A DNA stretch of 64,000 nucleotides, from assembly GCA_016721845.1 (NCBI GenBank), contig JADKHK010000013.1, positions 558,001-622,000 of the forward strand, read 5' to 3'. The stretch comes from Lysobacterales bacterium. Its GTDB lineage: Bacteria; Pseudomonadota; Gammaproteobacteria; Xanthomonadales; Ahniellaceae. The notes under the pieces are model-generated. The model saw only the letters and a program-made list of their open reading frames with translations, had not been told where the DNA came from and did not search any database. Within the stretch, counting starts at the first letter, position 1. Every line of letters starts with the position of its first letter. Both the position numbers and the translations under genes were made by a program. Below are positions 59,487-64,000 of this stretch, piece after piece.

Positions 59487-59996
59487 ATGAGCGGAGACAA
59501 CCGGATCAGCACCACGTCGGAGGCTACGTCACTCTTCGTGACGCCAAAGCTCTACGACGAGATTGTCGAGTGCGACAAGCACCTGATCGCGATCGAGTCG
59601 CCGCGGGTGGACGACATCATCGCGCAGTTCCGTCAGTTCGCGATGCGCAGCGGGAATTCGGTCTATCACTGGTCCGAGGGTGCCGGCATCGTGTCGATGC
59701 GCGAAAGCGATCTCACCGTGCCGGGCAGCCAGCGGATTCACGACGCATTGCGTCACGTCCAGAACAGCCTGCATGTCGGCGTCTACCTCTTCACCGGATT
59801 CTCCAAGCTGCTGCGGCCGCCGGTGACCGGCGTGCTGCGACAATTGGCCAAGCAGCAGGGACAGGCACGCAAGCTGGTGTTCATCGATAGCAAGGTGCGC
59901 ATGCCGGAAGGACTGGAAGTATTCGTGCACCGCATCGTCCACGACATTGAAACGAAGCGTCCGCCGCGTCTGCGCGACGGACGCTGGGTGACTTGA
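59487..59996 (+). CDS. Stand-alone protein resembling the N-terminal domain of Ycf46-type AAA proteins
   Basis: 169 aa with no ATPase domain. The sequence LIAIESPRVDDIIAQFRQFA, then VYHWSEGAGIVSM, VGVYLFTGFSKLL, VTGVLRQLAKQQGQARKLVFIDSKVRMPEGLEVFV (read in parts) resembles the alpha/beta domain before the AAA+ module of Ycf46/FtsH-like proteins, in which an Ile-rich strand, a Tyr-x-Trp segment, a hydrophobic strand ending in a Phe/Asp patch and ArgLysxxxxxx-P-x-ELE occur in this order. This is pattern recognition from memory, not a search result. No signal peptide. It ends seven bases before the GGDEF/EAL gene, so the two are likely co-transcribed. Confidence 0.6.
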   Translation: MSGDNRISTTSEATSLFVTPKLYDEIVECDKHLIAIESPRVDDIIAQFRQFAMRSGNSVYHWSEGAGIVSMRESDLTVPGSQRIHDALRHVQNSLHVGVYLFTGFSKLLRPPVTGVLRQLAKQQGQARKLVFIDSKVRMPEGLEVFVHRIVHDIETKRPPRLRDGRWVT

Positions 59997-60003
59997 GGCA
60001 GCC

Positions 60004-62601
60004 ATGGCGGACGGTGCAGTCCTGTTGCTCGTGAACGAACGTGGTGATCGTCGGCTGCTCTGGGAGCTGCTCGACGGCGAGGAGTTCGAGGCGCTTTATG
60101 CGGCGAAGGATGTCGCGCAAGCGCGTTCGATGCTGGCACAGGACAGTGAGGTTGCGCTGGTCGTGCTGGAAGTCGGCGCAGAGGACAGCGAAGTCAAGCT
60201 GTTCTGCGAGGAGCTCATGCAGGATCCGCAGACGTCCGCGTTGCCGGTGCTGATCGTCAGCAGCGTCGACCCCGGGCACGTGTGGACGCATGCGGTGCCG
60301 GCCAACGTGCGCGGATTTCTGCATTCGCCGGTAGAGTCCGAGGCGGCCTTGGCACTGATCCAGTCGGCCATCATGCCGGCAGCGCCAGTTGCGGCCTCCG
60401 CGGCTGTCGACACGGCTCACGTTGCCAGTTCGGGCGAAGACTATCGCTTTGCCTTCGACGCCAGCCTCGATGAACTGCTGGTGTCCGACCCGACCTCCGG
60501 CAAGGTGCTGGATGCCAATCAGACCTTTTTGAAGCAATCCGGATTCACGTTGGATCAGGTGCGCGCGCAGACCGTCGACCAGCTCGACCTGACCCATCGT
60601 GGCGATGCCCGACGCGAACTCATGCAGTTGATGCAGCGCCAGGGCAGTGTGCGTACGCGGCAGATGACGCCGCGGGCAGACGGTCGCCGGGTGCCGGTCG
60701 AAGCCGTTTCGACGCCGGTCCGTGTCGGCGAACAGATGCGGCTGCTCACCGCTCTGCGTGCGATTCCGCCCGATGCCGTCGGTCGTCCATTCGGTGAATT
60801 CCTCGACTTGCTGTGGAGCCAGCGCGGCAGCGAGGGCTTGTCCAAGGCATTGACTCAACGTCTCATCGAGTGGGCCAAGTTCGATTTCCTGCATCTGGTG
60901 GCGCAACGTGCCGAGACTGGCGAGGAGGGCGATCTCGTCGTCAGCTTTCAGCGTCCAGGTCTGCCGCCGCTGATCGGAGAACACCTGCGCAATGCCGCGT
61001 TGCGCAAGGTCATGAATGGCGATGCTTTTGCCGTCCATGCCGACGCCTGGAAAGCGCTCGGCGGCGAGGCGATCGCGAACAGTTATCGATTTGAGTCCCT
61101 GGTCGGCATTCCGCTGCGCGACGAGCGCCAGGTCGTTATCGGCGGCATGGTCTGTGCCGGGCGCCACGTGATTGCAGAGGATTCGGGTCTGGTCCAGGCG
61201 GCACGATCCGTGGTGACACGCCTGGCCATGGAGCTGGAGATCGAACGTGCGCATGAACTGGGTCGCGCCAAGGGCTTGCAGGATTCGTTGACCGGCCTGC
61301 CGAATCGCCTGCTTTACAACGATCGTCTCGAAACCACGATCAAGGAAGCGCATCGCACCGGCGAGTGCTTCGCGGTGCTGTTCGTCGACCTGGATCGATT
61401 CAAGACCGTCAACGACAGTCTCGGCCACGGGGTCGGCGACGAGTTGCTGATTGCCGTATCCAAGCGCTTGCGTGCCTGTGTGCGCGGCAGCGATACCGTG
61501 GCGCGTTATGCAGGCGACGAGTTCACCCTGATCCTGCGCCACATCGTTCAGCGCGACGACGTGCTGCGTATTGCCGAGAAGATTTGCCGTGTGCTGGAAG
61601 CGCCGCTGACGCTGGGCGACGGTCGCGAACTGCACATGACTTCGTCGATCGGCATCAGCTTCTACCCGGACGATGCGACGACCGCAGAGAAGATGCTGAA
61701 GCATGCCGACATCGCGATGTACAACGTCAAGGGCATGGGTCGGAACAACTTCCAGGCCTACGTGGCAGTACCCGAGGAATCGCACCAGCAGCGCCTGTCG
61801 CTCGAATCGAAGTTGCGCGTGGCGGAGCGCAACAACGAGCTTCGCGCCTACTACCAGCCGCAGGTGAATACGGTCACCGAAGACATCATCGGCATGGAGG
61901 CCCTGATCCGCTGGGAACATCCCGAACTGGGCATGATTTCCCCCGGCTTTTTCATTCCGCTGGCCGAGGACAACGGCTTGATCGTGCCGATCGGCGAATG
62001 GATGCTGCGGACCGCCTGTGCCGACACCAAGCGCTGGCATGACAAGTTCGGCGTGCCGCTGCGGATCTCGGTGAACCTGTCGGCGCTGCAGTTGCGCCAG
62101 CCGAACATGGTCGAGGTGGTGCAGCGCGTGCTTGAAGAGACCGGGCTGGACCCGAATCACCTGGAGCTCGAGGTCACGGAAAGCATCAACGTCAAGACCA
62201 TTCCTAACCTGATCGAGACGTTGCAGGCGCTGCGCGACATGGGCTGTTCGATCGCCATCGACGATTTCGGCACCGGCCAGAGTTCGCTCGACTACATCAA
62301 GCGTTTCCCGGCCGACCGCATCAAGATCGATCAGACCTTCGTGCGCAACATCGGTGTCGACCCGGACGACGAGGCCATCGTTCGCGCCACCATCAACATG
62401 GCGCAGCACCTGAACCGCAGCGTGATTGCAGAGGGCGTCGAATACGAGGAGCACCTCAACTTCCTGCGCGAGCACGGATGCGAGGAATTGCAGGGTTATC
62501 TGTTCGCCCGGCCGATGCCGCCGGCATCCTTCGAAAACCTGATGGCGGAGCGTGAACGCCTGATCAATGGCGGCCCGGTCGACGCGGCGGAATTGTCGTG
62601 A
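60004..62601 (+). CDS. Pseudo-receiver / PAS / GAF-like / GGDEF / EAL cyclic di-GMP protein
   Basis: 865 aa, soluble. Residues 1-120 have the receiver fold but lack its chemistry: NE at 11-12 for the acidic pair, E56 for the phosphoacceptor Asp, and S108 where the Lys should be. A PAS domain follows (about 147-250), then a GAF-like region (about 280-420). The GGDEF domain has RYAGDEF, a tolerated active-site variant. The EAL domain has MEALIRWEHPEL, LEVTESIN and DDFGTGQSSLDYIKRFPADR, with all main metal-binding residues, so phosphodiesterase activity is likely. It turns over cyclic di-GMP; net direction unknown. Follows the Ycf46-like gene by seven bases. Confidence 0.93.
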   Translation: MADGAVLLLVNERGDRRLLWELLDGEEFEALYAAKDVAQARSMLAQDSEVALVVLEVGAEDSEVKLFCEELMQDPQTSALPVLIVSSVDPGHVWTHAVPANVRGFLHSPVESEAALALIQSAIMPAAPVAASAAVDTAHVASSGEDYRFAFDASLDELLVSDPTSGKVLDANQTFLKQSGFTLDQVRAQTVDQLDLTHRGDARRELMQLMQRQGSVRTRQMTPRADGRRVPVEAVSTPVRVGEQMRLLTALRAIPPDAVGRPFGEFLDLLWSQRGSEGLSKALTQRLIEWAKFDFLHLVAQRAETGEEGDLVVSFQRPGLPPLIGEHLRNAALRKVMNGDAFAVHADAWKALGGEAIANSYRFESLVGIPLRDERQVVIGGMVCAGRHVIAEDSGLVQAARSVVTRLAMELEIERAHELGRAKGLQDSLTGLPNRLLYNDRLETTIKEAHRTGECFAVLFVDLDRFKTVNDSLGHGVGDELLIAVSKRLRACVRGSDTVARYAGDEFTLILRHIVQRDDVLRIAEKICRVLEAPLTLGDGRELHMTSSIGISFYPDDATTAEKMLKHADIAMYNVKGMGRNNFQAYVAVPEESHQQRLSLESKLRVAERNNELRAYYQPQVNTVTEDIIGMEALIRWEHPELGMISPGFFIPLAEDNGLIVPIGEWMLRTACADTKRWHDKFGVPLRISVNLSALQLRQPNMVEVVQRVLEETGLDPNHLELEVTESINVKTIPNLIETLQALRDMGCSIAIDDFGTGQSSLDYIKRFPADRIKIDQTFVRNIGVDPDDEAIVRATINMAQHLNRSVIAEGVEYEEHLNFLREHGCEELQGYLFARPMPPASFENLMAERERLINGGPVDAAELS

Positions 62602-62749
62602 ACTTTATCGATTCGCGCTGGTCTATGAGCCCGATTCCTCAGAACGGGACCGCGCGATGCCAGCCAGTTCGTCCTTGCTTCCCACGCCCGCGGCGGTTCT
62701 GCCGTTCGCGGCGGTGATGCCGCCGCAGACCCCAGCCGGAGCCGCACGC

Positions 62750-63352
62750 ATGAGCGAGGCCGACGCCGATCTGGAACTGGTACGCCGGGTCCAGGCCGGA
62801 CAGAAGAACGCCTTCGATCCGCTGGTGCGCAAATACCAGCACAAGGTGTTCGCGATCATCCTGCGCTACGTGCACAACCACGCGGAAGCGCAGGACGTCG
62901 CCCAGGACACGTTCCTGCGGGCCTACCGTGCCCTGGCAAATTTCCGCGGCGAAAGCGCGTTCTACACATGGCTTTACACGATCGCGACCAATACCGCGAA
63001 GAACCATCTGGTCTCGATGGGCCGTCGGCCGCCGAGTGACGACATCCAGATCGACGATGCGGCCCAGTTTGAGAGCGCGATGCGCTTGCGCGATCCGGCG
63101 ACGCCGGAGCGCGAGATGATGCGCCAGGAAATCGAAAAGGCGGTCACGACGGCGGTCGATAAATTGCCGGAGGAATTGCGACAGGCGATCACGCTGCGCG
63201 AGGTGGATGGCCTGAGTTACGAAGAGATCGCGCAAGTCATGAATTGTCCGATCGGTACCGTGCGTTCCCGCATCTTCCGTGCGCGCGATGCCATCGACCA
63301 GAACCTGCGGCCGCTGCTGGATGGCCGCGATACCGGATTGGAAGCGTCATGA
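62750..63352 (+). CDS. rpoE: RNA polymerase sigma factor RpoE (ECF sigma-E)
   Basis: Envelope-stress sigma factor, 200 aa from ATG 62750 (MSEADADLELVRRVQAGQKN; GGAG nine bases before). Sigma-2: FDPLVRKYQHKVFAIILRYV, DVAQDTFLRAYRALANFRGE, SAFYTWLYTIATNTAKNHLV. Sigma-4: LPEELRQAITLREVDGLSYE, EIAQVMNCPIGTVRSRIFRA. It matches E. coli RpoE (191 aa) in length and motifs. A start at 62657 is also possible and would add 31 residues. The anti-sigma gene overlaps its end (ATGA). 148 bp before it holds the promoter; an autoregulatory sigma-E promoter was not identified with confidence. Confidence 0.95.
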   Translation: MSEADADLELVRRVQAGQKNAFDPLVRKYQHKVFAIILRYVHNHAEAQDVAQDTFLRAYRALANFRGESAFYTWLYTIATNTAKNHLVSMGRRPPSDDIQIDDAAQFESAMRLRDPATPEREMMRQEIEKAVTTAVDKLPEELRQAITLREVDGLSYEEIAQVMNCPIGTVRSRIFRARDAIDQNLRPLLDGRDTGLEAS

Positions 63353-63969
63353 GCGACGAGACCGTACGTGAACAACTGTCGTCCTTGATGGACGGCGAAC
63401 TGGCGCCGGACAGCGCGCGTTTTCTGAGCAAGCGTCTGGGCAATGATCCCGAATTGGCGGCGACCTGGGAACGCTGGCATGGTCTGCGCGACAGTCTGCG
63501 CCAGCAGGGCACGTTGGCGCCGATCGATTTTTGCGCCCGGGTGCGCGAGGCGATCGATGCCGACGAGGGCATGGGCGCGCTTGAAGCGCGTGGCCCTGGC
63601 CGGATCTGGCGTGGCGTGGCCGGTGGCGCGATTGCGGCCGGTGTCGCGGTGTTTGCGCTGATGCTGGGTGGCCCGGTCACCACACCGGAGCAGGCCGTCC
63701 CGGTCGAGGCCACGCTGGCGAGCGTGGCACCGGTCACCACCAGCGATCTGACGCCGAACTGGCGTCTGTCGCCGGTTGCGGACCGTCAGAGTTTCGTTCT
63801 GGCGCAGCCTCAGCTCAACGATGAGTTCGACGGCTACTTCGTCGATCACGGCTTGGCCAATGGCAGCGCCGGGGCGCTCGGTATCGTGTCCTACGTGCCG
63901 GTGGTGGCGGCACCGGCCACGCGGGCCGAAGCGGCTCAACTGCAAACTGCCGGCAGCGCTGCCCGCTGA
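63349..63969 (+). CDS. rseA: RseA-like anti-sigma-E factor
   Basis: 206-aa inner-membrane anti-sigma factor. The N-terminal RseA domain reads EQLSSLMDGELAPDSARFLS, LGNDPELAATWERWHGLRDS. A single transmembrane helix follows at about 87-107 (WRGVAGGAIAAGVAVFALML), then a periplasmic part of about 100 residues that would be cut by DegS and then RseP. The sequence is more divergent there, as is normal for the family. Overlaps rpoE by four bases. Confidence 0.88.
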   Translation: MSDETVREQLSSLMDGELAPDSARFLSKRLGNDPELAATWERWHGLRDSLRQQGTLAPIDFCARVREAIDADEGMGALEARGPGRIWRGVAGGAIAAGVAVFALMLGGPVTTPEQAVPVEATLASVAPVTTSDLTPNWRLSPVADRQSFVLAQPQLNDEFDGYFVDHGLANGSAGALGIVSYVPVVAAPATRAEAAQLQTAGSAAR

Positions 63970-63970
63970 C

Positions 63971-64000
63971 ATGAAGTCGTCGCTGCGTCTCTGTTTGTTG
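63971..64000 (+). CDS. Start of a probable exported protein (rseB- or mucD-like), cut by the window end
   Basis: Only MKSSLRLCLL is visible, the beginning of a signal peptide, one base after the RseA-like stop codon. In this order the third gene of the sigma-E operon is usually a DegP/MucD-type protease or RseB; ten residues cannot separate them. Confidence 0.5.
   Translation, partial: MKSSLRLCLL

Noticed and set aside
1..64000. CRISPR arrays, prophage genes, rRNA or tRNA genes
   Set aside because: No regularly spaced direct repeats, structural phage genes, integrase or rRNA/tRNA signatures were seen on either strand.

Overview
This window is a 64 kb stretch of a GC-rich gammaproteobacterial chromosome, most likely from the order Lysobacterales (Xanthomonadales) and closer to Rhodanobacteraceae-type genera than to Xanthomonas itself. 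The reasons are gene order typical of that order (smpB / ratA / rnfH / bamE / fur / recN / hrcA-grpE-dnaK-dnaJ, map-glnD-dapD-arsC-like-dapE, rpoE followed by an RseA-like gene), a REP-associated transposase with its REP hairpins, and a secreted protein ending in LFKDGFEN. The taxonomic call is inference; there is no rRNA in the window. Apart from the accessory patches named below this is ordinary, densely packed core chromosome, with many ATGA start/stop overlaps.

Layout. 1-5205: end of a MacB/FtsX-type ABC permease, its ATPase, and an NtrC-type regulator with its sensor kinase. 5206-6044: a REP/RAYT unit (REPtron). 6045-9292 (minus): selO overlapping a Kef/YbaL-type K+/H+ antiporter. 9482-11676: YjdM-like protein, a PrlF-YhaV toxin-antitoxin pair, and tmRNA. 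The toxin-antitoxin pair sits between the tmRNA 3' end and a degenerate copy of that 3' end, which suggests a small integrated island. 11752-13897: smpB, ratA, rnfH, bamE, fur. 13952-18554: an unrecognised exported protein, recN and a membrane diguanylate cyclase. 18645-23583: the heat-shock cluster hrcA, grpE, dnaK, dnaJ, with a palindromic repeat between dnaK and dnaJ. 23656-25992: a VOC protein and a DUF885 lipoprotein.

26066-32836: map, glnD, dapD, an ArsC/Spx-like protein and dapE, tightly overlapping, then a Gfo/Idh/MocA oxidoreductase; this joins N-terminal Met removal, PII nitrogen signalling and lysine/diaminopimelate synthesis. 32858-36638 (minus): two small lipoproteins, one with a TonB C-terminal domain, and parC. 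36795-39326: a large secreted lamin-tail/cadherin-like protein with a perfect CRP/Clp-type site upstream, a nine-G run in its coding sequence and the DGFEN tail. 39389-43923: an MFS exporter, a pirin and a Ser/Thr kinase fused to TolB-like and TPR regions. 44048-47144 (minus): an M2 peptidyl-dipeptidase lipoprotein, a small HExxH protein and a GNAT acetyltransferase. 47267-50272: a DesK/DesR-like two-component pair and a GyrI-like SRPBCC membrane protein.

50434-55174: a four-gene GldA/GldF/GldG/DUF4340 ABC module of unknown cargo. 55351-57288: rpsP-rimM-trmD-rplS. 57358-59412 (minus): a FadJ-type bifunctional beta-oxidation enzyme. 59487-62601: a stand-alone protein resembling the N-terminal domain of Ycf46-type AAA proteins, seven bases before a pseudo-receiver/PAS/GGDEF/EAL protein. 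62750-end: the RpoE-type sigma factor, RseA-like anti-sigma factor and the start of a third, exported product. I saw no CRISPR array, no tRNA, no rRNA and no phage structural genes. The most unusual points are the tmRNA-bracketed toxin-antitoxin island, the REPtron, the G9 tract, and the Ycf46-N-like/c-di-GMP gene pair.
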